The notes under the pieces were generated by a model, which had not been told where the DNA came from, did no database searches, and saw only the letters and a list, made by a program, of their open reading frames with translations. A DNA stretch of 64,000 nucleotides from positions 50,449 through 114,448 of the forward strand of contig CALODP010000026.1 in the NCBI GenBank assembly GCA_942492055.1, read 5' to 3'. Positions 25,963-35,104 of this stretch are shown here, in pieces (position 1 is the stretch's first letter; each line of letters begins with the position of its first letter). The position numbers were made by a program, and so were the translations under genes. This DNA is from CALODP01 sp942492055. GTDB lineage: Bacteria > Bacteroidota > Ignavibacteria > Ignavibacteriales > Melioribacteraceae.

Positions 25963-26517
25963 ATGGCAGATAGGCAATCGGTATGCCCGGTAGAGCTGGC
26001 AAATTCTCTGGATAATCGTATAAGAAGATGGTTACAAAATCCTGAAACGATAATCGGCCCATATATTGAAGAGGGGATGGAAGTGCTTGATTTTGGCTGT
26101 GGGCCCGGATTCTTTACTTTAGAAATGGCCCAAATGGTTGGAGAAAAGGGAAAAGTATACGCTGCTGATTTACAAACCGGAATGTTGGAAAAAGTTAAGA
26201 AAAAAGTAGAAGGAACAATTCTTAAAGATAGAATTGAATTCGTAAAGTGTGAGAAAGAAGATATTGGTGTGAAAGGAAATGTAGATTTTGCGCTAACTTT
26301 TTTTGTAGTTCATGAAATACCGAATAAGAAAAAATTCTTTGCGGATATGAAGAAAATATTAAAAAAGAGCGGAAAGTTTCTGATTGTAGAACCAAAGTAT
26401 TTTCATGTATCGAAAAAAGAATTTGATAAAACTGTAAATTATGCAAGAGAAGCGGGGTTTTCCATAGAGAAAGGACCTGGTCTGCCGATGTGTCAAACAG
26501 TAATATTGGGTCAATAA
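25963..26517 (+). CDS. Class I SAM-dependent methyltransferase
   Basis: 184 residues. The SAM-binding glycine loop VLDFGCGPGFFTLEMAQMVG and the acidic strand VYAADLQTGMLEKV are clear, followed by VDFALTFFVVHEIPNKKKFFADMKKILKKSGKFLIVEP, as in the Methyltransf_11/25 families. The substrate is unknown. The ATG follows the def stop directly (TAAATG), so it is made from the same transcript. Confidence 0.85.
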   Translation: MADRQSVCPVELANSLDNRIRRWLQNPETIIGPYIEEGMEVLDFGCGPGFFTLEMAQMVGEKGKVYAADLQTGMLEKVKKKVEGTILKDRIEFVKCEKEDIGVKGNVDFALTFFVVHEIPNKKKFFADMKKILKKSGKFLIVEPKYFHVSKKEFDKTVNYAREAGFSIEKGPGLPMCQTVILGQ

Positions 26518-26585
26518 AACTTTATAATTCATTTAATGCTTTCGGAGCCTTGCTCGAAATGTATTAAGTCCAATTTGGAGCTCCA

Positions 26586-27032
26586 ATGAGAAATCCGGAA
26601 AAAACAATAGGTAATATCATAGATAAAGCCAATGTTTCTCTAATCGGTTCAATTGATAATGATGGTTATCCGAATACAAAAGCTATGCTTTCCCCAAGAG
26701 AAAGAAACGGAATAAAAGAAATATTTTTCTCTACAAATACTTCCTCAATGAGAGTGCAACAATTTAGAGAGAATAACAAAGCGAGTTTATATTTTTTCGA
26801 TAAAAGATTCTTTCGTGGTGTAATGCTACTCGGAAATATGGAAGTACTAACCGATAAAAGTTCAAAAGAAAGAATATGGCGAGAGGGAGATGAAATTTAT
26901 TATAAGGAAGGGATAACCGATAGCGATTATTGTGTATTGAAATTTATAGCTGAAAGAGGAAGATATTATAGCAATTTCAAATCGGAAAATTTCTTAATTG
27001 AACAAAGTCTGTCGGATAATAATGAAAATTGA
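26586..27032 (+). CDS. Pyridoxamine 5'-phosphate oxidase-like (FMN-binding split barrel) protein
   Basis: 148 residues. Opening MRNPEKTIGNIIDKANVSLIGSIDNDGYPNTKAMLSPRERNGIKEIFFSTNTSSMRVQQF is the pattern of the general-stress-protein-26 group of PNPOx-like flavoproteins, with the Ser/Thr-rich FMN phosphate loop and YFFDKRFFRGVMLLGNMEVL. Such proteins bind FMN or F420-like cofactors and reduce small molecules; the substrate is not known. The 3' end overlaps the next gene by 11 bp. Confidence 0.8.
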   Translation: MRNPEKTIGNIIDKANVSLIGSIDNDGYPNTKAMLSPRERNGIKEIFFSTNTSSMRVQQFRENNKASLYFFDKRFFRGVMLLGNMEVLTDKSSKERIWREGDEIYYKEGITDSDYCVLKFIAERGRYYSNFKSENFLIEQSLSDNNEN

Positions 27033-27663
27033 ACAGATAATCGAAGAAATATCTCGGAAGGATTTTGATGTTCCCAAATGGGGAAAGATGGCTGTTGATG
27101 ATTATCGTATAAGAGAGATATTGATTCAACAACTGATATCAAATGAGAATATCATGGTTTATTATCATTGCTACTATATTCTCGATTTGGCAACAGCTAC
27201 TGCTCCGAAAGAGTTTTATCCTTACTGGGATGAGATAGCGAAATTATTATATCATAAAAATAGTTATCATCATAATATCTCTATGTCCTTAATCGCTAAC
27301 ATGATAGAAATAGATAATGAAAGAAAATTCAATTCATTATTCGACCAATTTATTCTACTAATTGATGACAAGAAGATAACAACCTCAATTTGTGCGCTTC
27401 GTTGTTTAAAGCAAATAATACTGTGCAGAGAAGATCTGATTATTCCGGTGATGGAGATAGTATTAAAAATCGATAATAATTCTCACCATAGCTCAAAACA
27501 GATAGCCTTGTTAATGGGAGAAGTTCTGGATATCATAAATGTCACTTATAAGCAGTATCCAAATAAAGAAAGGATATTTTCTTTTATCGAAAAAGCTCTT
27601 GTTAGTGAGAGTCCTAAGACAAGAAAAAAGGCTAAAATATTTTCGGGAAAATTCCTCAAATAA
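27022..27663 (+). CDS. HEAT-repeat-like helical protein
   Basis: 213 residues. The start ATG (27022) lies inside the end of the previous gene, which suggests translational coupling. Paired helices such as YYHCYYILDLATATAPKEFYPYWDEIAKLL, HHNISMSLIANMIEIDNERKFNSLFDQFI and TTSICALRCLKQIILC fit HEAT/ARM-type repeats. The C-terminal ...KALVSESPKTRKKAKIFSGKFLK is the last repeat. It is probably a protein-binding scaffold; no enzymatic motif is seen. Confidence 0.65.
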   Translation: MKIEQIIEEISRKDFDVPKWGKMAVDDYRIREILIQQLISNENIMVYYHCYYILDLATATAPKEFYPYWDEIAKLLYHKNSYHHNISMSLIANMIEIDNERKFNSLFDQFILLIDDKKITTSICALRCLKQIILCREDLIIPVMEIVLKIDNNSHHSSKQIALLMGEVLDIINVTYKQYPNKERIFSFIEKALVSESPKTRKKAKIFSGKFLK

Positions 27664-27764
27664 TCCCTTCTCTTAAAATTATTCTTTTGGTAAATATGAA
27701 TAGGAAACTCATTATAAGACAATTGTGTTCTATTTAATAACTTGTCATTATTATGAGGAGAAAA

Positions 27765-28748
27765 ATGAGAAGAAATATCTTTTTTCTAATCCTAACAATA
27801 GTTCTAATATCATGTAATAAATCACCTCGCTATTCCACAAGTATACCGGATTATTCAAAAAATGAAAACTGGCTCGATATCCCCTATAGCATAGAAAAAT
27901 GGGTTGATGTGTTTTATGTTTATCCAACAGTTAGTAGTAATCCTTCGGGATCTATGGATATAACAGATGAGAATGAAAGAAGTCTGGCTCAGGGAATCTA
28001 TAATGCTCAAGCGAGCATTTTTGAGGGAACAGCTAATATATTTGCTCCATATTATCGCCAAATGTCAACAATGGTTTCGATTCCTGAAGATTCGGATATA
28101 ATTGCTACCGATACGGAGGAATTCCAAATTGGAGCCGCCGATGTAATAAATGCTTTTGAAGATTATATGAAGAATCGGAATAACGGCCGAGCTTTCATTC
28201 TGGCCGGGCATAGTCAGGGGACTATGGCTTTGATTGAGGTAATAAAGAATAGTATCGCAGCAAATGCTGATCTTCGGAAAAGGATGATTGTGGCGTATTT
28301 AATTGGCTATACTATTACAGAGCAGGATCTAAGGGATTTTAAAATAAATTTTGCCAAAGGTGAAACAGATTCGAATTGCATAGTATCATACAATACACAA
28401 GCTGTAAATTCGGGCGGTGGACCAATGTTATTGGATAGCGCAAAATGTATTAATCCGCTGAATTGGAAGATAGATGAAACAGAAGCAAATAATACTGAAA
28501 ATCTCGGTGCAAGATTCTATAATGATTCTACGGGGGATTTTTTATTGGAAATGAAGAATGTTTGTGGCGCGAGAGTCAATTCAAGGAATGGAGCATTGGA
28601 AATAATTCCTCGGAAGGATATTAAGCTTAGTGAGATTCCTTACGGTGACGGAGTGTATCATCGTTTTGATTATGCCTTGTTTTATCGAAATATTGAAAAG
28701 AATGTTAAGATAAGATGTGAAAGTTATTTAAAGAATATGAACGAATAG
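27765..28748 (+). CDS. DUF3089 lipoprotein (alpha/beta-hydrolase fold)
   Basis: 327 residues. Signal peptide with lipobox (LTIVLISCNKS). The mature part matches DUF3089: WVDVFYVYPTV near the start, NIFAPYYRQMS, then AFEDYMKNRNNGRAFILAGHSQGTMALIEV. The nucleophile elbow GHSQG identifies an alpha/beta hydrolase. This fits a lipid-anchored esterase or lipase at the outer envelope. ATG 27765 is preferred because GAGGAG precedes it; ATG 27753 is also in frame. The gene is 36 bp upstream of the SDR gene. Confidence 0.85.
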   Translation: MRRNIFFLILTIVLISCNKSPRYSTSIPDYSKNENWLDIPYSIEKWVDVFYVYPTVSSNPSGSMDITDENERSLAQGIYNAQASIFEGTANIFAPYYRQMSTMVSIPEDSDIIATDTEEFQIGAADVINAFEDYMKNRNNGRAFILAGHSQGTMALIEVIKNSIAANADLRKRMIVAYLIGYTITEQDLRDFKINFAKGETDSNCIVSYNTQAVNSGGGPMLLDSAKCINPLNWKIDETEANNTENLGARFYNDSTGDFLLEMKNVCGARVNSRNGALEIIPRKDIKLSEIPYGDGVYHRFDYALFYRNIEKNVKIRCESYLKNMNE

Positions 28749-28784
28749 ATTAACGGAAAACTCAAATTTTAGAGAATCGGAATA

Positions 28785-30239
28785 ATGAAAAAGATTCTTA
28801 TTACCGGAGCCACTGGATACATTGGCGGTAGATTGATCCCAAGATTAATTGACCATGGTTATGAAGTAAGATGTATGGCACGGGATACTTCAAGAATATC
28901 AGGTAGATGGGAGGGGGCAGAGATTGTATATGGTGATGTAACGAAATTTCCAACCATACGAGAAGCCTTAAAGGACATTGAAATTGCCTATTATCTGATT
29001 CATTCCATGAGTGCCGGAGAAAAGAAGTTTGAAGATCTGGATAAGAAAGCGGCAGAAAATTTTGCCCGCAAAGCCGAAGAAGCTGGTGTGAAAAGAATTA
29101 TATATTTGGGAGGGTTAGGGGATAGGCAGGATAATCTTTCTCCTCATTTGACTAACAGACAAATCACCGGGGAAATGTTAAGATCCACTTCAGTTCCTGT
29201 TACGGAATTCCGAGCCGGGATGATTGTAGGATCAGGAAGTATTTCTTTTGAAATGGTTAGATATCTCACCGAACGAGTACCAATAATGATTTGCCCGAAA
29301 TGGGTAAGAACAAAAACTCAGCCAATTGCTATAAGAGATGTTTTGAAATATCTGATTTCTGCATTGGAAATTTCTGGAAGCATTGGGAAAGTAATAGAGA
29401 TCGGAGGAAATGATATTCTAACATATGAAGAGCTTATGAGAATTTATGCAAGAATAAGGGGATTGAAGAGAATAATGATAGATGTACCTCTGTTAACACC
29501 TAGATTATCTTCATATTGGGTGGATTTAGTTACTCCAATTCCCAGTAGTATTGCTCGTCCCTTGATAGAGGGCTTAAAAAACGAATTAATAGTAAAGAAA
29601 AAGGAGGAAGCAGGCAGATTTGATATTGAAACGATAGATTACGAGCATGCAGTGCGATTAGCCTTGGAGAGAGAAAAATACGGTAGAGTAGAAACAATAT
29701 GGTCAGGGGCAATTTCAAGTATAATTGGAAGAGAGGCTGTAGAGCATAATCTTCAGCAAAAGGAAGGGATGATAATAGAAAGGCGAGAAAGGATTACGGA
29801 AATAAAAGCAGATATACTATTCAAAGCTGTTCTAAAAATAGGAGGAAGAAACGGTTGGTACGCTAATTGGCTTTGGCGAATAAGAGGTTTTCTGGATCGG
29901 CTTGTTGGAGGGGTGGGAATGAGGAGAGGAAGAAGAGATCCGAACAATTTAGTTGTCGGAGATCCGTTGGATTTTTGGAGAGTAGAGGCAATAGAAAGAA
30001 AAAGAATGCTAAGACTGCGAGCAGAGATGAAACTTCCGGGAAAAGCCTGGTTGCAATATAATATAGAGGAAATTTCCCCAAAGAAATCAGCAATAATACA
30101 AAGCGCTTTTTTCGAACCTAGAGGGCTATCAGGAATTATATATTGGTATTCAATCTATTTCATCCATAAGATCATTTTTGATGGTATGATAGATCGCATT
30201 GTGAAATTAGGGGAAAGAGAAGAAGGTGAGAAATCATAA
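28785..30239 (+). CDS. NAD(P)-binding SDR / DUF2867 fusion protein
   Basis: 484 residues. The N-terminal ~300 residues are an atypical short-chain dehydrogenase: KKILITGATGYIGGRLIPRLIDHGYEVRCMARD (nucleotide-binding GxxGYIG), then YYLIHSMSAGE and RIIYLGGLGD. It resembles the NmrA/complex-I-subunit-like group. The C-terminal ~170 residues (ADILFKAVLKIGGRNGWYANWLWRIRGFLDRLVGG ... RGLSGIIYWYSIYFIHKIIFDGMI) match DUF2867, which normally follows this SDR domain. Proteins of this architecture are common, but the substrate is not established. Confidence 0.88.
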   Translation: MKKILITGATGYIGGRLIPRLIDHGYEVRCMARDTSRISGRWEGAEIVYGDVTKFPTIREALKDIEIAYYLIHSMSAGEKKFEDLDKKAAENFARKAEEAGVKRIIYLGGLGDRQDNLSPHLTNRQITGEMLRSTSVPVTEFRAGMIVGSGSISFEMVRYLTERVPIMICPKWVRTKTQPIAIRDVLKYLISALEISGSIGKVIEIGGNDILTYEELMRIYARIRGLKRIMIDVPLLTPRLSSYWVDLVTPIPSSIARPLIEGLKNELIVKKKEEAGRFDIETIDYEHAVRLALEREKYGRVETIWSGAISSIIGREAVEHNLQQKEGMIIERRERITEIKADILFKAVLKIGGRNGWYANWLWRIRGFLDRLVGGVGMRRGRRDPNNLVVGDPLDFWRVEAIERKRMLRLRAEMKLPGKAWLQYNIEEISPKKSAIIQSAFFEPRGLSGIIYWYSIYFIHKIIFDGMIDRIVKLGEREEGEKS

Positions 30240-30579
30240 AAAGGTTACTATTATTTATTATGTCTAATATCATGTAGATGTTCCTCGACAATTGATCTAA
30301 AATTGACGAAGATTATTGATATGGAAGACGTAACATTTGCTAATACATATCGGAGACTTGCAAAAATCAACAATGAAGAAATTAAATCATTCTCCGGATT
30401 GTGAGGAAGTAATATTCGCTTTCAGATTCAGGAGTACATATGCCTTGAATAAGGAGCAAATAAAAATAAAAGAAATTGTTGTAAGCAAGGTTATTTGCGA
30501 AGAAAGGGATGAATTAGAACGAAAATTTCTAAGGATTCTTGAATCATCAAATAAAGTAAAATTATTGGCGGAATTATGA
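30240..30579 (+). pseudogene. Frameshifted small lipoprotein remnant
   Basis: Directly after the SDR gene a lipoprotein-like leader (RLLLFIM..., then LISCRC) is split over two frames. It continues as STIDLKLTKIIDMEDVTFA and ends in a stop near 30392. The following sequence, CEEVIFAFRFRSTYALN to LLAEL, is open only in another frame, to 30579. Joining the frames gives one plausible ~110-residue lipoprotein. The two shifts indicate a decayed gene, or less likely sequencing errors. Confidence 0.4.
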
Positions 30580-30763
30580 TTCTATATTCGTTAGAAATGG
30601 AAAAATTGTATTTTGATGCCCGAATATTTGATTAATTTCTTATATATCAGAAAAGTAAATATCTTCATAGATATATGTTAAAACATTGCTTATCGGCAAA
30701 CGAAACTTTCGGATTTCCTTGCAATTTATGATTATTAAGGAGAAATTTACATCTGTTATTTTT

Positions 30764-31177
30764 ATGAATATAGAAAATATCGGGATAGAGATGACAGCTC
30801 CGAAAGAAGTTTCCTCTTTTTGGATAAAGTTCTTTTTCGTTATAGGGCTAATTTCTTCTTTGGCTTTTCGGCTAATATTAATTGCAAATAATTATTGGCC
30901 GGAAGCAGTTAGATGGATCTGGTATTGCGGCGTTATTGGTTATGTCGCTTTTTTTATGTATCGGACAAAGATTTCTTTTAAGAGAAGAAGAACAGTAACC
31001 GGATTGAATTTAATTGAAAAATTGGAGAATGGTAATCTTGATTCTAACGACAAGGATGCCATTAAGTATATATTGAATTCTTTAGTACACAGTAAAGAAG
31101 TTTTGAATTACATAATAATATTTGTTTTATCGGGCATAGCAATTTTTATAGATATTATTATGGAAGTTTCAAGATAG
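30764..31177 (+). CDS. Hypothetical three-helix membrane protein
   Basis: About 138 residues. Two adjacent N-terminal helices (FWIKFFFVIGLISSLAFRLILIA and WIWYCGVIGYVAFFMY), a basic stretch KISFKRRRTVTG, then a soluble helical part and a final helix YIIIFVLSGIAIFIDIIM. The start is uncertain: ATG 30764, ATG 30791 or earlier non-ATG starts are possible. The family is not recognised. A terminator follows. Confidence 0.6.
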   Translation: MNIENIGIEMTAPKEVSSFWIKFFFVIGLISSLAFRLILIANNYWPEAVRWIWYCGVIGYVAFFMYRTKISFKRRRTVTGLNLIEKLENGNLDSNDKDAIKYILNSLVHSKEVLNYIIIFVLSGIAIFIDIIMEVSR

Positions 31178-31180
31178 TTT

Positions 31181-31216
31181 TAGTCTGCTCAAATAAAGAG
31201 CAGACTATTCTTTCTG
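31181..31216 (+). terminator. Terminator
   Basis: A perfect 10-bp stem (TAGTCTGCTC/GAGCAGACTA), loop AAATAAA, then TTCTTTCT. Confidence 0.88.
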
Positions 31217-31318
31217 TGCCATGTAAAATAGATTAGATAGTTTAGGTTATGTTTTAGGGAGTAAATCTATTTTATTTTGTTTTTATTGAATAAATGAGTA
31301 AATTTATGTTCTTGTTAT

Positions 31319-31473
31319 TTGATAAGATGTTATAAAACATAAAAGGGAATCACGTGAAAATCGTGAGCTGACGCGCAACTGTAAAAAGCGTCGAATTTGT
31401 TCAAATCCACTGAGATGAAACACTCTCGGGAAGGAGAATAAAGGAGCTTTAAGCCAGGAGACCTATCTTGTCA
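31319..31473 (+). ncRNA. Cobalamin (B12) riboswitch, orphan
   Basis: All the conserved blocks of the cobalamin aptamer occur in order on the plus strand: AAAAGGGAA, GTGAAAATC, GCGCAACTGT (31373-31382), CCACTG (31408-31413), GGGAAGG (31429-31435) and AGCCAGGAGACC (31452-31463). The outer P1 stem is formed by GATAAGAT and ATCTTGTC. Such switches normally turn off vitamin B12 uptake (btuB) or synthesis genes when adenosylcobalamin binds. Here no plus-strand gene follows for 3.6 kb; the next genes are on the other strand. The aptamer itself looks intact. Confidence 0.93.
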
Positions 31474-32281
31474 TTTTTGTTGATGCTTCCGCGGATAAAG
31501 AAGCATTTGGCCGATTCATTTCTAAACCGCAATACGGTTTTCAAATCAAATAAGCCATAAATTAAATATTGCATATTTTACGTCAGAATTAGCAAGAATA
31601 TTGCTTTAATGACGCATTAAATATCGCGCATATCCAATATGAAGTCATGTAAATAATGACTCCGATTTTTTGAATTAGGAGCATGATTCCTATTATGTTT
31701 TTGGGGAATCATATGAGATGTTGTTAAAGAATTTGATTAGACGATTAAGATTAGTTTCGGGGAGAGAAGGGTTAGGACGCGTTGAATTTGGAGAAAATGG
31801 CTGGGTTCATGAGCTTTTGCTTTATATGTGTGTGTTGAGCCTCCTATTGATGAAAAGGGTTTGTTTTTCCAAGCGATTAATTGGGTTAGGTGTTGCGTGT
31901 TCTCTCTCTCCGAAATTTTTATTATTTGGTCTTATTTACATGTAGGTCATATTTCTGTGTGAAAATAAATAAGTTTCTCTTGCATTGCTCGATTAAACTT
32001 CGGATATAAGCAGCTATAACCGGAAGTGAAGCTATTATGCTCTTACTTTCGTTTTCAATCTCCAAATATTATGCTGTTATTGCAATTTGATCCGTTAGTC
32101 AAGTTAGAGGCCGATAGTTTAATCGAATTGGTTCTAATGAATCAATTATTTGTTCGTTAGTGATCCATTAAGTTAATTGAAAATCATACTAATATTTTTC
32201 GTGCCTTGAAAATAATTATCATACGATTTCCATTTAATGGAATTGATTTCTGAATTGTGAGCGAATAAATACGCAAATTTG
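31474..32281. other. Gene-free stretch behind the riboswitch
   Basis: About 800 bp. It holds a hairpin ATGCTTC/GAAGCAT (31483-31506) and another AAACCG/CGGTTT (31524-31540) that could be the riboswitch expression platform. It also holds AGTCAT/ATGACT (31653-31671) followed by ATTTTTTG, a terminator-like signal. Two imperfect direct repeats of 'ATTAAATAT.GC' lie at 31560-31640. The only open frame (31718-31945, 75 codons) has no ribosome site and an unconvincing composition. I find no TonB receptor or cobalamin gene remnant that I can name. Confidence 0.55.
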
Positions 32282-32305
32282 GCCCCGAGTAATCGGGGCT
32301 TTATA
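32282..32305. terminator. Hairpin terminator at the end of the minus-strand operon
   Basis: GCCCCGA/TCGGGGC with loop GTAA. The T-rich tail is on the plus-strand side, so it may act on the plus strand or in both directions. Confidence 0.65.
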
Positions 32306-34262
32306 TTTTAAAATCAATTTGCAAACTTATGTTGCTTTTTCTATTCCCTTCTGTTTGATTATAACCTGTACCAAAAGAATCTCTTCGTGGAATAAAAATC
32401 TCCGAATATTTTACTGATAGTTTTACAAAATCAGCAAATGCGTAATTAGCCAGTAAATACCATCTAATTCCTTCCTCAGCCAGAGGGATATTATTCATTG
32501 TTCCCGGGAGATCGTTTTCATATTCGTATAACCTAGTTCGATACGAATCTGTGTCGAATAATATTACGCGGCAAGAGAGAGTAATGAAGGTTAACGGAGA
32601 AAATCTGAGATCATGAAAAGTGAGAAATCCGTTCTCATGGCGATTGATCTCAAATGAATCCAAATAAATAAGCTCTATTCTGTTTCGCAAAGAGAGGGTG
32701 GAGGATATTTTTGAGCGTAACTCAATGCGGATTTTTTGAATTCTTTGGGGAACGATTTGCTTTATTCCAAGGTGATTTTCTGCTATTTCTTTTAGTTCAT
32801 TTTTATAGCGGAAATTAATTGTAAAAGATTTGATTGGTTTTACTAAGTAGGTGAAGTAAAGATCATTGCCGGAAGAGGGAAGAGGTGTATAGTGTGTATT
32901 TCCCGGAAATTTGTAATGATCGAAATACAAGCCGAACTTTCCGAAAGTTGTCGGAAGAATAATTCCGAAATAATATCCGGTTTCATTTCGGGTAGTATTA
33001 CTTTCCCCGAATCCGTAAGAGTGGAATGAGAAATAATCTCTTTCATATTTTCGAAATGAAAAGGCAAATGAGAGAAATTCGGGGATGGTAATTCGGCAAT
33101 TAGCATTAGTGGCAAATGAATTATCTGCCCAAGCGAATTCTCCACCAATTCTCAGATTCTTCAGATTTGAAGAGGCGGAAATAGAGAAAAATGAAAATTT
33201 GTTCCCCGCTGGTAATGATGGATTTTGATTGATCAAAGGATGATTATATTGATTTTCATAAGCCAATAATGATAGATTTACTATATCGTTCGGATGATAA
33301 TCTACTGAAGCTCCATATGAAGTTTCGGTTAGACGATCCTTGTGGGCGAGTTCTGTTTCTGTTCTATGAAAGCCGGTTTGAGGACGGGATAAAATCGAAT
33401 CGGAAACATCAATATTTGCATCTATATTATTATGAGAATAGAAGGCGGATACAGAGAAGAAATCAAAATGCTTTTCGGTAGCAATTCCTCGGAAGAATCT
33501 ATTTTCGTCGGAGGAAGAATAAGGAATTATACCGCGATGCTTTTTATTGATTCCTTCGATAATATTTCCTCCTTTGCCGAAAGCGTATGGTCCCCAAAGA
33601 GATAATCCCTGACCGAATTCAACTAGAAAATCACCAAAGATTATTTTGCTGTTTGGTAATAGAAGATCATTAAAAGTGAGATTTCCTGAATAAAAATCGT
33701 TATAAGATTTTTCCCCGGGATCTTTTTCAATTAATCCGTTAAATGCAATTTTATTGGTATATCTCAGCTTTGCTCTTTGATAAGACTTTAAACGATTACC
33801 TGCAAACTTATCTTCGGCTTCTCCTTTTGTTTCGGGAAATGAATAGCTCCCACGCGAGCGAAGAATAATTTGGAATTGTTTCTCCTTAGAGGTGGAACTT
33901 GATTTTTGCTTTGACACGGAGAGAGTAATCATTGGCAATATTTTTTCCAGAATTGAATGATCAATTTTTTCTATATAGAAAAGTTCTCTTTTCGTCAGAA
34001 TGTTTCCGACATCATTTCGGTAGTTTAAAATTTTACGAGCAGTAATTTTATCTATAAAGGGGAGTTTCAAAAGCTCGTTTTTAGAAACGCTATTAATATT
34101 AACTGGATAGGATGAATAATGCTCCCATAAATCGGCAATATCATTTTCCTCTGCGGTTTCTTCGTCGGTAAATAAATCTTCTAGAAAAAATGTAGTTGTT
34201 GTATCTTCTTGCGCGAAAAGAGAAAGAATGGGAAATAGAGCTATGAAAATTATCTTTTCCAT
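32301..34262 (-). CDS. Helix-hairpin-helix outer-membrane barrel protein
   Basis: 653 residues. Signal peptide (IIFIALFPILSLFAQ), then an acidic linker, then two HhH motifs of ComEA type (YPVNINSVSKNELLKLPFIDKITARKILNYR and ILTKRELFYIEKID) at about residues 50-110. The remaining 500 residues are alternating aromatic beta-strands, as in a large outer-membrane barrel. This HhH-plus-barrel architecture is known in Bacteroidota-group genomes without a firmly assigned function. It overlaps the upstream gene by 13 bp and is cotranscribed with it. Confidence 0.8.
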   Translation of the reverse strand: MEKIIFIALFPILSLFAQEDTTTTFFLEDLFTDEETAEENDIADLWEHYSSYPVNINSVSKNELLKLPFIDKITARKILNYRNDVGNILTKRELFYIEKIDHSILEKILPMITLSVSKQKSSSTSKEKQFQIILRSRGSYSFPETKGEAEDKFAGNRLKSYQRAKLRYTNKIAFNGLIEKDPGEKSYNDFYSGNLTFNDLLLPNSKIIFGDFLVEFGQGLSLWGPYAFGKGGNIIEGINKKHRGIIPYSSSDENRFFRGIATEKHFDFFSVSAFYSHNNIDANIDVSDSILSRPQTGFHRTETELAHKDRLTETSYGASVDYHPNDIVNLSLLAYENQYNHPLINQNPSLPAGNKFSFFSISASSNLKNLRIGGEFAWADNSFATNANCRITIPEFLSFAFSFRKYERDYFSFHSYGFGESNTTRNETGYYFGIILPTTFGKFGLYFDHYKFPGNTHYTPLPSSGNDLYFTYLVKPIKSFTINFRYKNELKEIAENHLGIKQIVPQRIQKIRIELRSKISSTLSLRNRIELIYLDSFEINRHENGFLTFHDLRFSPLTFITLSCRVILFDTDSYRTRLYEYENDLPGTMNNIPLAEEGIRWYLLANYAFADFVKLSVKYSEIFIPRRDSFGTGYNQTEGNRKSNISLQIDFKI

Positions 34263-35044
34263 TTCTTACCGAAGATATAATTATTAATTCTTTCATAGCG
34301 CGGAATAGTTTCTCCGAAATGAATGAGCAAACCTGCTAGATGAGTAAGACCTAAATCCGAGTGAGTAAACATTCCGTAAGAGAGTTCAAAGACCGAATAA
34401 TTGATACCAAGTCCGGCAGAGAAAGAAGAGGAATAAGATATTTCCTTATAAAGAGCCATATTTATGGAAATCTTTGGAATAGGAGAGTAAGTTATTCCCG
34501 AGGAAAATGAGACCGGGAGTTGGTCTTCTGTATTACCTATTGTAGAGCGAGAAATGTTTTTAATAGCAAATCCAAAACGATACTTTTTCGATAAAACATA
34601 TATCCCACCGATATCAATGAGTATCGCAGAGTCATTTCCGTAGTTTTTAATTCTAAGATCTTTGTATCTAAAATTAATCCCAATCAAAAAATAATTGAAT
34701 ATTATGTTAGAATAATTTATTATAAAAGAACTTTCTTTGTAGAGTGAAAAGCCGTAAGAAGAGAATCCGACTGAGAAATTGCCTAATTCGGTAGGCTCAA
34801 CATAAGAGGCGAAAGAATTTGATAGCTCTTTCATACCAAAAGGAGCGGGAGAATAATAAATTCCAATTTCGCGCCAGTTTAATTGACCGATGCCGGCCGG
34901 ATTGGAAAATAAGGATAGAACATTATCGGAGAGAGCCAGGGAAGAATGGGATAAAGCAATTTCTTTTCCACCCGGATCAATTTGCGCAGTAAGATTAAAA
35001 TGAAACAGAATTGCGAGAATTAATATGTTTTTCGTAAATTTCAT
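34250..35044 (-). CDS. PorV/PorQ-like outer-membrane protein
   Basis: 264 residues. Signal peptide ending LTAQ. Then GGKEIALSHSSLALSDNVLSLFSNPAGIGQL, the hallmark 'A......D......NPAG' of the PorV/PorQ/FadL-like barrels used by the type IX secretion system. The rest is beta-strands such as ELGNFSVGFSSYGFSLY and RFGFAIKNIS. In T9SS, PorV shuttles cargo and PorQ belongs to the attachment complex. This protein is shorter than typical PorQ, so the exact role is uncertain. It is divergent to the PorD gene, which supports a T9SS link. Confidence 0.75.
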   Translation of the reverse strand: MKFTKNILILAILFHFNLTAQIDPGGKEIALSHSSLALSDNVLSLFSNPAGIGQLNWREIGIYYSPAPFGMKELSNSFASYVEPTELGNFSVGFSSYGFSLYKESSFIINYSNIIFNYFLIGINFRYKDLRIKNYGNDSAILIDIGGIYVLSKKYRFGFAIKNISRSTIGNTEDQLPVSFSSGITYSPIPKISINMALYKEISYSSSFSAGLGINYSVFELSYGMFTHSDLGLTHLAGLLIHFGETIPRYERINNYIFGKKWKR

Positions 35045-35104
35045 CTTAAGTAATAAGATTAATTTTTACCGATTTCGGAATTTATAAACAAAACGAGATA
35101 TATA

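Noticed and set aside
31483..31506. ATGCTTC/GAAGCAT hairpin behind the riboswitch as a stray unit of array B
   Set aside because: The heptamer matches the array B core, but it is a single palindromic pair without 21-bp neighbours, so chance is the simpler reading.
31718..31945. 75-codon frame as the gene controlled by the cobalamin riboswitch
   Set aside because: No ribosome site, no similarity to known B12 proteins, and a low-quality composition. It starts 245 bp past the aptamer.
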